Positions 48,848 through 60,842 of a stretch of DNA of 64,000 bases are shown piece after piece. Within the stretch, counting starts at the first letter, position 1, and each line of letters begins with the position of its first letter. Source of the DNA: Romanomermis culicivorax (taxonomy: Eukaryota; Nematoda; Enoplea; Mermithida; Mermithidae); assembly GCA_963922205.1 (NCBI GenBank), contig CAWUHX010000546.1, positions 1-64,000 on the forward strand. The letters run 5' to 3'. The notes beneath the pieces were generated by a model, which was not told the DNA's origin, searched no databases, and worked only from the letters and a program-made list of their open reading frames with translations. The translations under genes and the position numbers were made by a program.

Positions 48848-49996
48848 ATTTTTTATGTTTCAGATGACCCCACTCTCCGTGAGGTCATTATAAAGATAAT
48901 TATTTCGTTCTGTAAAATTTTTTCGATATTTCAAAAGTTACCTATTTCTCTGTTGTGAGCGTCTGTATTACAAAATCGAAACCGGTTGTGCCACCTTTTT
49001 ATGCCTTAAAAGTTGCCTCTTGTACTAATCTCAAATTGTTTCATTTATTTTTTCGTTTGTGTTTTGTTCGAGATCTGCACGGGAATATATCGTATTTCTT
49101 TTTTTTGCGAATCTGGAAATTATTGAGCAATTTTTTGTATTTTCTTAAATCTCGGGTATTTTGTTCCTTTCCGACAAAGTCACCAACTGGCATCGCCCAA
49201 GGATAGCAAGCTTTGCGCTGCCATTTTCATATTTTTTCCATCTTTTTTCCAAAACACATTTTCATTCTAAAATTTTTCTCGTGGCACAGACCGTGTTATG
49301 GGTTTAAGTTTACCTCTTAATAAGGCAAATTCACTTTAGCAATAAATACCTTAAATATTTTTGGTTCAAAATCTAGACAGCCAAAGGGCCAGAGGATTTG
49401 GTTTTCGGGCATCCTTTCTCCCTGGGGGCAGATAATACCAAAGGCGTCGGGGGGGCCAGTGTCCGGCCAAGGGGCCAGAGGAGCAACGGCGGCGGAATTG
49501 GGAAAGTCTTGCGGGCTCTCCACAGCAACAACCCCCCCTCCGGAGAGGACGGAGACGAATGCCACAATCCGTGATGGAGGAGCCGTCGATACAAAATAAA
49601 TCGACGGCAGTGGGGAGCAGCCCACAACCTAACTCGGGCACCGCGGGGGTCGCCGCCGATAAAACATTTTTATTTTTATCTTGGTCAAAATCGGCCCGAG
49701 TGCCGCGAACGCTATTCGTTCGAACATTTTTTATTCTTTTATTCGGGACCACGAGCCCACGGGGCATTTTATTAGCGAACTTTTTAGCGTCGGGTAGCAT
49801 CCGGCGCAATTGGCCCAAAGTTGTAGCGATACCGTTCGATACGGACATTTTATTTTTTATTGTTTATAATTGCGTCAACGGCGCGTAGCGTCGTTGGTTG
49901 GAACAGTTGGAGGCGTCGATCGTCGGCGTCGAGGGTCTGGGGCCCTTGGGGGACCTCCTGACTTTTCCCTTCGCTGGCGGGAAAAGTCTTGCCTTT
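48848..49996 (+). other. Long 3' spacer of the retrotransposon with GC-rich core
   Basis: It is AT-rich to about 49370, then markedly GC-rich with short repeats (GGGGCCAGAGGA twice, near 49385 and 49470) and G/C runs. A 160-codon frame on the minus strand (49366-49848) begins with ATG but is rich in Arg, Pro, Gly and Cys and matches nothing I know. I treat it as a by-product of composition, though antisense frames do exist in some retroelements. Confidence 0.5.
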
Positions 49997-50009
49997 GGGG
50001 GGGGAGGGA
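49997..50009 (+). promoter_or_regulatory. Polypurine tract
   Basis: GGGGGGGGAGGGA abuts the 3' LTR directly, at the position where plus-strand DNA synthesis is primed. Confidence 0.9.
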
Positions 50010-50843
50010 TGTCAGAGGGTCAATTCCTCTGACCTTTGGTCCTCTAATTACATCATTTCATTTTCTAAAGTTTCTTTATTGCTAAAGTGTTTTCATTTAT
50101 TCTCAGGTAAACAAACCGATAAAACGGTTTGTGTCACTCATATTTTTGGTCTAAAATAAACAAATGGTTGGCGTAAATGTTTTGCATATCACTTGCAAGT
50201 CGATGTTAGACGCGCGCCAGCGTTTTTATTCATTCTTAGTTTTTCCTTATTATTATTGTTGTGACAAATATTGGCGTCTGGAGAATCGCCTCTCCCTTGC
50301 GTAGTATTGGCGTCTCACCGTAGTTTTCGGACGCTGCGTGTTTTTGACGACGGTGACGGAGGAAAGGCTCGTCGTCTTGCTTATTTGTATTTCGTGATAC
50401 GCGCCGCGGGCGAATTTTGAGCGATAACGCGGCCTGAGACGTTTTCGACGTTCCATTTTGAGGAAAGGAATCGGTGAGTGGTTGTTTGAGGCAGTTCACT
50501 TATTCTTGGTAAAGTTTCAGCTTAGGCCGTGGCCTGAGAGATCCCATTGGCCCTGTGGCTCGCTGCTCAGGGACAAAGTAGAAGGATCAGTCAACTAGGG
50601 AGGTTGTTGGCGTCAGTGTTTGTATTTTCGGCACTCCGCACCTTTGTTTCGTACTTACGTTCCTCATTGTATTTCACTACCTGTTGTGTTTTGCTCACTA
50701 ATAAACGTTCACGTACATCCAGTCTCAGCTCACTGCAGGAAGAGTGAAATTAGTACCGGGTTAGCGTCAGGGGTCGTACCAGATTGGATCTCCCACGAAC
50801 CGCAGGCAGGCAGCCGAGGGCATACGACCACGCTAATACGACA
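50010..50843 (+). repeat. 3' LTR (834 bp)
   Basis: Same as the 5' LTR except G at 50771. Its AATAAA signal is at 50700-50705. Host sequence follows with TTTTTT. Confidence 0.97.
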
Positions 50844-50847
50844 TTTT

Positions 50848-53062
50848 TTAAAATGAAAGAGTATTACGATACAATCCTCTTTTCTTTTCGTGAGCAATCT
50901 TCGACTGTCTATGACGTATTTCGAAATTTTTTTAATTGAATTTATGGCTTTGACTCACCGATCTTCTTTAGCTTTTTATGCTACTTCGAAATAGTGCAAG
51001 AATTATGATCATAGGTAAAAAATTAAGTGAAGTGCACTTGATTTCGCAAATCCAAGGAAGATTGCTCGTACGACTGGCATGTTCAATGCCTAGTCGTCTA
51101 GACGCCTGTATCAAAAGGCGGTAGAATCCTATTCTAACGCTGGCGAATTGTGACATCAAATTTTAAATATGACAGAAAAATTTCTATTATGCTTAAAATT
51201 CCAAGTTAATCAGCATGCGGCGTAGAAAAATAAGAAAATTTGAAGTTTCAGATTACGGGAAATCGAGTGAATTTCTTTTTTTTAGCCACGATCAAAAGTT
51301 TTTGCATCATCGAAATCAGCATAAAAACTGATTTCGGTCTATGATTCAAAATAAATAAATTATAATAGCAAGAACGTCACTAATTATCGAAAACTACTCA
51401 CAAAAAGATAAAAAAAGTTGCAGCGTACTTAGTCGCCGAGTAGTAGATTTTGCAGTGACAGACGATAGCAAGGTTACCTTGGGGTAAAAACTGAAAAATC
51501 TACCCCGCCAATTTGCGCCTGCTCAGAGCAGGTCTACCTCGTTGGGTAAAGCTGGCGATCGTTGTTTTTAGTGTAGCTTATAAAAGATCTATTCTAGTTC
51601 AAAGCTAATTTGACGACCTATTTATAATGAATATAGTTGAATTGATAGATTTTTTCGATCAGCAAAATCAGATTATCATTGAAGAATTGCGTGATAAGAG
51701 CAAATTTATAGATCGCTCGAATCCGTTTTAAATTTATGATGATCCGATGTAACAGTTATTGTTGTCGGGCAACTGGGGTTATCTTTAAAGATTTGTGCCA
51801 CACGATCTCATGGCGTTCTCTCTGCTTGACTAGAAGCCTGATCCGTCTTCTTATTTTCAGTGATTTCTCGAAATTCCTATGAGCATTCGACCAAAAATTC
51901 GTTTTCAAGTGAAGAAAAGTTCGAATCACGTTTCTTTTTTCAGTCACTATCGTTTTTTCGAAAATGTTAGTCGTACACTACAATGTATAAACCAAAATTA
52001 ACCAAGCCTTACGTACATTGGGTAGAAAAAACTATAAATGAAACTCAGCAAATACACATGACATGAAAAAAACACGAAGTGACGCAACAAATTTGTGTCG
52101 ACTCCTACGAGGCAAAGAATTACCTCGCACTTTACCCCGAGGTACGTACCCTACGTTTACCTTTCCTTCCGTCATACCGGCTCAAATTTACCCCCGTGGG
52201 ATAGCTGCCCAGAGGTAAGTTCTAGTCTTGGGCAAATTTGTCTCGCCTTTCCGAATGTAAAAGACAGAAGGTGAGGTGGGCCGAGTGACGGAGGGAAAAT
52301 GAACAAGGTACCGAATGGCACCAAGTAAATCGTAATCGGTCAAGTATTCATTGGAAAAACTTAATTCAAAGTTGAACCATTTTTCTGAAAATCGAACTTC
52401 AAGTTCGTCTAAACCTTTGAGCTTAACTGTAGCTCATGTGGCTAAGGGCAATCGAATGAACTCTACCTCTAATTGATGTCTGAACATTGGATCGGTCTGA
52501 TAAGATTCTCATTTCTGTATCCATAAATTTTGTCTTGCCAATTACGGGGAGAATATTCCCGATTTAATTACTCAACTAAATTGCTGTGCATAAGCTTCAA
52601 AATAAGATTTTCAGTTCAACAGTAGGTAACTGAGATTATTAGAAGCATATAAACGATTCAATATAAACCGTGAAATATTTGTAAATGCGATTCTCTCTCT
52701 TAGAGTAAACATTAGGCTCCCATGATTAATCAACTTGAAAATCAAAAGCCCCTTGTTTATCACGCACATTAGTTCATTAGCATAGTCAGGTATATCAATG
52801 GATAATTTGTCAAGCGTTATGGATATCGATTTGAGCAACCCACGCTGAAGCACTTCAACATCAACTTGAAAAGCTTTCTAGAAAAGCAATGAAACGTGAT
52901 AAATATTATGCCCTATTTTCATCGCTTCTTTCATCATAATACGAAAAGTCATAGAGGATATATTTTGATCTTTTGATATTAGATGTAATTCTATCTATGA
53001 TATTAAAATTTAAGTTTTTCGTTTGTGTGTGGTTCATAACGCTATAAGTAGATAGCATATTA
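50848..53062. other. Right flank of the retrotransposon; only weak inverted repeats
   Basis: AT-rich. ACCTTGGGGTAAA near 51475-51488 and the inverse TTTACCCCGAGGT near 52131-52143, with neighbouring GGGTAAA/TTTACCC words, may mark a decayed inverted-repeat element of about 750 bp. No genes were recognised. Confidence 0.35.
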
Positions 53063-53968
53063 TAAGATATACCTTTTTAAAAGAATATAAACGACTGAGA
53101 ACCGTATAGTGCAATGTATAAACTTGCTATACATAAAATATACCTACAGTATGACGCAAAATGCTATAAACTAGTTTCATGTTATAACATAGCCCCATGT
53201 TATAACATATAACATACAAAAATTTTTTTTCATTTTTCGACATGTTATATCACATGTCCAATGTCATAACATGTCGCACATCATAACATATCCCACATGG
53301 AGGATATACATGTTATGACATACCCTGTGTTATAACATATCTCACGTTATAACACATTCCATGTTATAACATAACTCATGTTATATTTGTCACAACACAC
53401 AAAATATAGCTGCTTTTTAAAAGGTATACGTTTTGACCTTAGCGCCATATACAGCAATGTATAAACACGCTGTACATTAAATATACCTACAGTATCCCAC
53501 CGTATGTTATAACATGACCTTATGTTATAAAAATGGCCTATGCTATAACAATGACCTATGTCGAAACATAAAAAAAGTTTTTTTTTCAAAAAATGTTCTA
53601 TATCGAAGCCATATGTTATAACACAGCCTTATAATACAACATAGCCCTATGCTATAACATACTGAAATTTTTTTCGAGAAACTTATATATGTTATAACAC
53701 TGGATATGTTATAATGTAGGCTATGATATAACGCGTGATATGCTATAACATAGGATATGTTTCAACATGGGATATGTTATAACATGCAATATGTAATGGC
53801 ACAGGATACATTATAACATGGAATGTGTTATATTGTGGATATACTATAACGTGGTATATATGTTATAACATGGGATATGTTATAATATGGGATATGTTAT
53901 AACATGAGATACGTTAAAACAAGGGATATGTTATAACCTGGGATACGTTATAATATACGTATATCTTA
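53063..53968. mobile_element. TTATAACAT-rich inverted-repeat array, foldback-like
   Basis: The palindromic word GTTATAAC recurs tens of times. In the left half it is mostly followed by CATA-(G/C)CCC spacing, and in the right half preceded by GGGATAT, so the halves are mirrored. TAAGATATAC at 53063-53072 and its inverse at 53959-53968 may be the tips. Inside the left half a block with GCAATGTATAAAC and AAATATACCTACAGTAT is present twice (about 53110 and 53450). No target duplication was seen. Confidence 0.6.
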
Positions 53969-56740
53969 AAAATGCGAGCATCGCGAGCCCGAATATCTGG
54001 TGATACTTTTAATTTTGAACAAATGATGTGTCAGTGCCGCGTCAGTGGCTATCAAGTTGATCGAGTTGAACTGATCCATAATTTGTTCGCCTTTGAAAGA
54101 AAAAAATTAATTCGACTGAATTCTCGGAAAAGTTTTAGGATGAAAAATAGGTATTCATAACACATTCAGAATCAACAAAATCTATTCCTCTCTTTGGCAT
54201 AAAAGGAGATTTCATTCTGAAAATTCCTGTAATGATTTTCTGTGATACTGTTAAAAATAATTATAAGAAAAAGCTTCCCTCAGAACTACTTGTACGCTCA
54301 ATGATAGAAATATTTTTAAAAAATCATAATTTTCATTAAATCTGAGGATTCCAAACTTGCCACGCGGTGTTTGTTTATTTCGATCAACTATGGCATCATA
54401 GGTCGAAAAAACTAAAAGTAAGGAATAATCCTACTTTGGTTTACTTCCATACTGTCAGGAAAACGTTGAATTGAAAGTGCGCTTTGCAGTTTCACCACGT
54501 GAATTGCTTTCCAAGTCAAAAAAGCTAAAAATGGGCTTCGTTTTGGACATTGATTGGGAAATTACACTGATTAGTTAGCCGGGTATTATGCATATCAAAA
54601 AAAACATACACAGGTCGATCACACCTCAAACTTGGAAAAAAATAATGCTGAAATAAATATGCAAATTACGTACGAACCTCATTTTTTCACAGGAAACGTC
54701 ACAGCCCAAAAAACTAGTTCATTTTTTCAACAAGCGATAGATTCCAATTGATATTGTTTCAAAAATTAATGTCCATTTTTTGCAACACAGCGTGAGATAA
54801 TCTCTTTGGGAAAGAGCAAGAAGTGAGAATCTAGGTCACGTGACGACATTTTCAATTATTTCCATTTGCCCATTACCATCAGTCATTTGTTTGTTTTTTT
54901 GATTGCGGTAGTTTTTTCGAAATATAATTATGGAAAGAGAATGAATTTACGGAGGAAATTGGTGAACTTTTTTACCTCTGCAAATTGACTTATTAGTTGA
55001 TAAATATAGAATCGATAATTAAAATAAAAATATTGCAAAAATGATAAAAAACAAACTGGTGTAAAAAATTTTACTATGTTGAACAATTTTCAATTCAGAA
55101 AGATAAGAACATCAGGCGTTATTTTCTTTTTGCAGAAGTTTAAGAGTCCACCTGTGGTTGTGCGTTTTCGTCCGCCAATTAACAATTTCGGAGAAATTGT
55201 GACCATTAAAATAAGAGTTGAATCGGGTTCGTGACACTTGGAATGATTTGTGGTTCGAAATGTGCAGTATAAATTTTAATTCATGGACAAAACTTCGAAT
55301 ATGTAAATTATGTGCAACAAGATCTCAGGATCTGAGCCCATTTGCATCAGCAACTTTTGAATTTTAGAAACGTTCAGAAGTCTTATAGAAGGTTCCACTG
55401 TTAAAAAGGTTTTACTCGCACCAAAATTAATAAGATCAGATCGGTCGAGAAAGGCTTTTGATACACGGCTCATCTATTTTCAGGCGGAAAATGATTGATT
55501 TTCCTCACATAGATGATGGACAGAAATGTTGATCATAAAAGTACCAGTCAATTTTATCCTAAAGGAGACAGTTTTAGCCACAGGACTCAACACACCACTC
55601 ACCTCTGCACTTGTGAACTTCTGAAAGAATAATTTAAACTAAACTTGTTTTTAAGTCTTTGATTTAAGTCGATAATGCTGAACTTGTAAAAGCGTTTTTT
55701 CTAAAAGTCTTTAGTGCAAACGAACAATTCTAAACTCGGAAGAGTAAAATTAAATTTCTGAAGTTCTGAACTTCTAAGTTGGTTTTACTGCCAATTTCAT
55801 AACAAAGAATCATGTGGCGAAAACACGACTGTCGTTATCAAATAAATCATCCGCAGTTCCCAAAAACGTGTCCTTGTTGCACCTTGTTTTACTACTGCAT
55901 TTCACGAGAATAGCTTTACGACCAACTTCTCCTACTAGCTTCTTCAAGAGTAAAAAACATGAGTAACTCGGATTTCTTTCGAGCGCACAGGCGAAGACAA
56001 CATCACAGGCGAAGACGACACTTTTTCTAATGTGAATTTAAAAAAGTTGAAGAAAATTATTAAAAGTGTTATCAAAAATATGAACTGCAGCAAAATGTTA
56101 TGCCCACGAAAAACACAAAAAGTCTCGGGTCTAGAGCATACAGGAAGAAACGAAAGAAATTATTCAATTATAAGCATTTTCTCCAGAACTCACCTCGTTA
56201 TACTTTTTTTCTTCATTAAAGTAGCGTCTATCTACAAGTAATTTCTAAATTCTTAATTAACCTCTAATCGCATTTTTGAAAAAATTTTCATTTTAAACTT
56301 CAATCCTTTCTTTATATTCGTTTGTACAGTGATCGAAAAACTCGAGAGCAAAAATGCACTAACCATTTTTTGAGATATGAACTTAAACATGTACAAGTAT
56401 AACTACAGTAATCGATCAGCAGGGCCATTCATAATAAGGCGTTTTAATCTCTTTGGTTTGACTTCTCTCTTTAAGAAACAAAAATCACCCGAACCCATCA
56501 AAGAATCTTTGATAATTTTCAAGCAATATAGACTGTAGAAATTTATTATTCAATCATATAATGTACACGTGTATAAGAGTAAGATTTTGTAAATTTTTCT
56601 GGCCCTCAACATATTATCCTATCATTTTGAAATGTATAGAGTTCATGAAAAAAACATCAAATCATCTGATCAGCACAAGTTCTATATTATTGCTGACCTT
56701 AAAAAAGCAAAAAAAAGCATCATCATCGAAATTTTCGTTG
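53969..56740. other. Intergenic DNA, nothing recognised
   Basis: No supported gene, RNA or repeat; it forms the 3' flank of globin B. Confidence 0.4.
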
Positions 56741-59700
56741 TTAACTTATAGACGAACGTTTAAACGAAGACAAGAAACATTTGGTCACGTCGACTATGTC
56801 CACCGAACCATTCTTGAAACCGTTTTCCATCTCCCTGATTATAAAATCGGCGACGACGGACCAACCGTCGGCGGCGAACCGCCTCTCCGCCGGCGTCAAT
56901 GCCGGATGACGTTCCAACTCTTCGCGCATCACGTGCACCATCGAAGCGCGGAAGATTTGCCACAGCTCGGGCTTGAAGTTGCGGTCGGCGGCCACGCGCC
57001 TATGACGCCGACCGATATTGTGGAAGTAGCGGGCCAAGTCTTCTTTCCTGGCCTTTTCGCCGTCGGTTTTTTCTTGGCGTCGACAGGCGTGATGACTATT
57101 GTCGCTAGAAACGTCGAGTTTGAAGTTTTCCAAAAAATCTTCTTCATCTTGATCTGTTTCTTCAAGCGCTATGACTACTTGACTCAAGGCTTGAACGAAT
57201 CTTGAAAAGAAAACTATAGGTACACGACGACTACAGTACGACAAGATTCTGTATTTGATGTGAATCCTGTAACTTGACCCCTGATTACAAAATTTGGTCA
57301 CAATACTATGGAAAAATAGAATGAGCTGTACGCACGCTTCTTTCAAGTACTATTCAGTACTAAAGAAGTTGCAAATTTACATAAAATTTCAAAAAATCCT
57401 GTGATGGTTTCTAAGCTGACTTTGAATCAAGGTGAACTCATTCCAAATAAAAATCACATATGTGGCACATTCCAGTTTATTACAAAGGATCTCTACGTCT
57501 AAATTATAAAATGATACGCTTTGTGCAATAGTGAGTAGTGTAACACTGACTTTTTTTGCTCATGAGCCTTACATTGAAAATTGCACGCATGTGCTAAACA
57601 ATCTAAAGCTTACCTATAACTAATCTCGGGAACTATAGTAGATACGTATGAACGAGTCGAAACTTCATGAAAGTCCAGAACTGTGCGTTTTATGGGGTTA
57701 CGAGATGAACAGTTCACCTAACATACTTCATTGTAGTACTTACCGTTTCTGAAAGTTTGCACAATTCTCAGACTCTTGAGAATATACCTCCGTGGACTAC
57801 ATTTTTGCAAATTTTTGTGTAAAATAAATTTTGGAATGTTCTCGACCAGTCGAAAACCTGGCACTCACAGGCTATGACCTACATTTAACAGGTTTTTTAT
57901 CATTTCTTGCAGTGCTATGCTTTTAAAAAGATAAAAGGAGTAACTAATCAACTTGAAGCATTTCTTAAGTCTAATGGTAATTGTTCTAATTTTTGGCTGC
58001 CGCACTAAGAGTTTCGGATTACATGCGCAAGAGCTATGGTCTATCCATTATCAAATGAGCTTGGGGAAGCAAAATAATCCGTAAAAATTGGTGAGCAGAC
58101 AGCAGACTTGCATCGTAGGCCGAAATCTTTTTTTTGAATGTGTTCGCCTTGGCCACTACAGTTAAGTTGAGAAAATACGTGTCCATTTACATAGGTAGTT
58201 TAATTGCGTGAACATTTTTCTGCGCGCCGATACTCATTTAGAAAAAATATACTAAAGCTGATCACTAGTTAAAACTTGATTTGTAAATTGACTAGTACTC
58301 ATGAAGTCTGCCTGATGGACTTGGCATACAAACGGTGCACTAGTGAAGTCTCTTGAGCGAATAAGAAGTTCGGAAGCCGTTGGTTCAGCCGACACCTGAT
58401 CATAGAGAAGTATGCTTTTCGTGAATGATTCTATAGTCTTTTTTTATAAAATGCTTCCAAATAGAAAAGTGACACAAATCAGAATCGTCGTCAAAATCCT
58501 TTACATAGAGCTCTTACTGTGAAATTTTTCCCTCGAAAAATTAAATTGAAATTGAAGGTTAGGTCAGTATGCTCACAAATTACCATTCCTCTGTGATATA
58601 TTGTTTATCAGAAAATCGTGAAAATCTGAAATACTACTTGCTTTCCATTTTCATTATTTAGAAGCATTTAAAAAAAACAGACTGTACGTTGAAAAATGAC
58701 AAACCCTTTTGCTTTTATTATAGAATTTTTTACTCAAAATTTGGTTCAAGTCCCGACTCTGGGACATATAGTTTTTTCGAAAAATTCTTAAAATATAAAA
58801 TTTTACTTTTTTTCAAGTTTTATTATTTTAAAGGGTTTCAAGAACTACGGGATCCTTCAAAATACTGATGTGAGTACAATACCCTCTATAAATAGTCATT
58901 CTAAGTCTTCAGTGTTATTACCAAGATCAATCAACCTCTGAATCTAAAATCGTCGATGCATAACGATCACTGTGTTCGTAGCTGATAGTTCTGTTAACTG
59001 GTATTAAGGTTGTTGCTAGCATATGCAGTGAGTAAAATATGTAATATGAATTAGAATGTTGCATCACATATGCATTAAATTTTCCCCATAATTGTTGGCG
59101 GTGATTCACTCAGGAATCAAATCAGTTTCTAGAATAAAAATGTCAGATCGAAGCGACAAATGCATGAAGAAAGAACGATATAATAAGGAAAAACAACGCA
59201 AAATGGTCTTATCGTACAAAATGAAAAAGCAAATTAAAAACATTAACGTCACTGAACTCTAAAAACGCACCGGAAAACGTAGGACGCTTACATGAAATGC
59301 AAATAAGGCGGATAATGGAAATAACAAAACGGAAATGGGTTTTAGAAATTTTTTCTGTGAATTCTGCAAAAAGACTAAAAAAGTAATAAATCTCACATTC
59401 ACATTTAAAAGCACGTGACCGTGTAAGAACACTAGAGAAACTGCTGACTAAACAGTTTTTATGGCACAGCAGAGGAAAAAGGAATCTATATTGGTCATTG
59501 ATGCATATACTGATCTGATACTGACTGAATATTTACAATCACTTCAAACTCATGAATTGCAGATTGTGCAACCACCGTAAATAATTATACGTAAGATTTC
59601 TCATCTACTTATCAGATCTTGCACAAAGTCGACCTTGCTTATTCTATTAATTATGTTTTTCGCCATTGAATAATTTGCACAAAAGTGTATGTAGTGGTTG

Positions 59701-60842
59701 TTTTCATTATATTTTATGTCTTATTCGCAAAAATTGCAAAATATCGTATCAGATGAAGAATAAACACTATCGTCATGCTGCGATCGTAATTTGGAACTGC
59801 AACCAAGCATCTGGTTAACGCTTAGTTTTTTTCCCAAGTGTTATTAAGTGTTATAGTTGAATTTCGTATAGTTGTACGTAGAAAATGCTTGCTTGGATCT
59901 AAATGCAATAGTTTTTATCAAGAGGCTCTTGTAAACTCAAGTGGTGATTCATAACCGTATCGAAAACTCCTAATAAAGGATTTTGAATTTTTTATTGTGA
60001 CATGGGTCTCAGGAAAAGTGTATGCAAAACTTGTTGCAACAGGAAACGAAATCACAGGCGCTCTCTATCATGAAGACATGTAAGGTATAGATTTGTGACT
60101 ATATATATCAATGAGGTTTGCGACGCCCATTTTCAGCTAGTTTGATTGACACTTTAGCATTTTTCATGAAGTGCTTATAAATTAAAAATGACAAAAATGA
60201 GTAATTTTTCAAAATCCTTCACTCGAGGCATTGTAGAATTGTTCATTCAAGAAAATTTCAATAGTTAGTTGGGTAGACATAAAAATCCTCATCTATGTGC
60301 CCACTTAACTCACACTACAAGGAATGGCTGTGTAAATCGGAGATCGGAATAAGTACCGGTTAACAATTTGTAAGTTTCTGTTCAATATATTGACATTTTT
60401 CTTGATAAGCGACGGCAACATAGATTTGTTTTTCATAAACCTGACCACCCATGTATTCAACTCAGATATTGTTGACATTTGGGATTGTCCCACGATCCTC
60501 AAGCCTTCTACGAATTATGCGTAATCAACTGCTAATTTTCATGTGAGTCAAAAAATGCTAAGTTCACTTCATGGGGAAATAAAATTCTAATTAAACTGAC
60601 AAACGCACTCACCTCAAAGCTTGTCGTCTAAATCCCGTACAGTCACAAAATGGTACGCAGGATTTTTCGGCTTGGATTACGTACGGGAAAAATTTCTTGG
60701 CTTCCGGGGCGATGTTAAAAATTTGGCTATAAATGGCCATGCCGATTTTGAACAGCCAACCGAAGTCGTCTTTGCGCCACGTCCGGACGATCAATATTGC
60801 CTGCTCCTTGGTCACATCCAAACCCAAAGATTTAGGATCCAT
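56741..60842 (-). CDS. Globin B (two exons, long EF insertion)
   Basis: A paralogue of globin A. Exon 1 (60842-60613) begins MDPKSLGLDVTKEQAIL, shares the A-C block (KDDFGWLFKIGMAIY) and CD1 Phe (FFPYV), and ends in helix E. Exon 2 (57200-56741) starts inside helix E (FVQALS). It continues with an acidic then basic insertion of about 45 residues (contains ETDQDEEDFLENFK), the proximal His in IGRRHRRV, and helices G/H (WQIFRASMVHVMREELE, GWSVVADFIIREMENGF). The intron is 3412 bp, phase 2. The donor AG|GTGAGT is consensus and the acceptor is TTTTCAAG|A. The junction reproduces the LRFVQA stretch that is uninterrupted in globin A, which supports it. The total is about 229 aa. Exon 2 is strikingly GC-rich for the region. 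The start is the first Met before helix A. Function beyond haem binding cannot be told. Confidence 0.88.
57201..58431. other. Globin B intron, 3'-side part; nothing recognised
   Basis: AT-rich intron DNA with one copy of the dispersed GCAAATTTT-TGTAAA motif near 57807. Confidence 0.4.
58432..58685 (+). mobile_element. Tc/mariner-like MITE copy in the globin B intron
   Basis: It starts TATAGTCTTTTTTTATAAAA and ends AAAACAGACTGTA. The interior closely follows the copy at 26443 (AAAAGTGACACAAATCAG, GAGCTCTTACTGTGAAATTT, GTTTATCAGAAAATCGTG). Confidence 0.75.
58686..60612. other. Globin B intron, 5'-side part; nothing recognised
   Basis: AT-rich intron DNA. No hidden exon was needed to complete the globin fold. 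Confidence 0.45.

Larger units (their letters stand above)
37192..50843 (+). mobile_element. Complete Ty3/gypsy-order LTR retrotransposon with an extra exonuclease ORF
   Basis: The order is 5' LTR, PBS, ORF1 (gag-protease), ORF2 (RT, RNase H, integrase), ORF3 (DEDDy exonuclease-like), GC-rich spacer, polypurine tract, 3' LTR. Integrase after RNase H, a YIDD RT and a GPY/F-type module place it with Metaviridae/Ty3-gypsy. The 13.65-kb length is large for the group, mainly because of ORF3 (about 4 kb) and a 1.2-kb 3' spacer. The LTRs differ at one base and all three ORFs are open, so insertion is recent and the element may be active. It sits on the + strand between the two globin genes. Confidence 0.95.

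Noticed and set aside
49366-49848. 160-codon minus-strand frame in the retrotransposon 3' spacer as a gene
   Set aside because: Arg/Pro/Gly/Cys-biased composition follows from GC-rich DNA, and it has no recognised motif. It is kept only as a finding to check.
51420-52280. Foldback element with GGGGTAAA/TTTACCCC arms
   Set aside because: Only one 13-bp inverted match plus scattered short words; too weak to list as an element.
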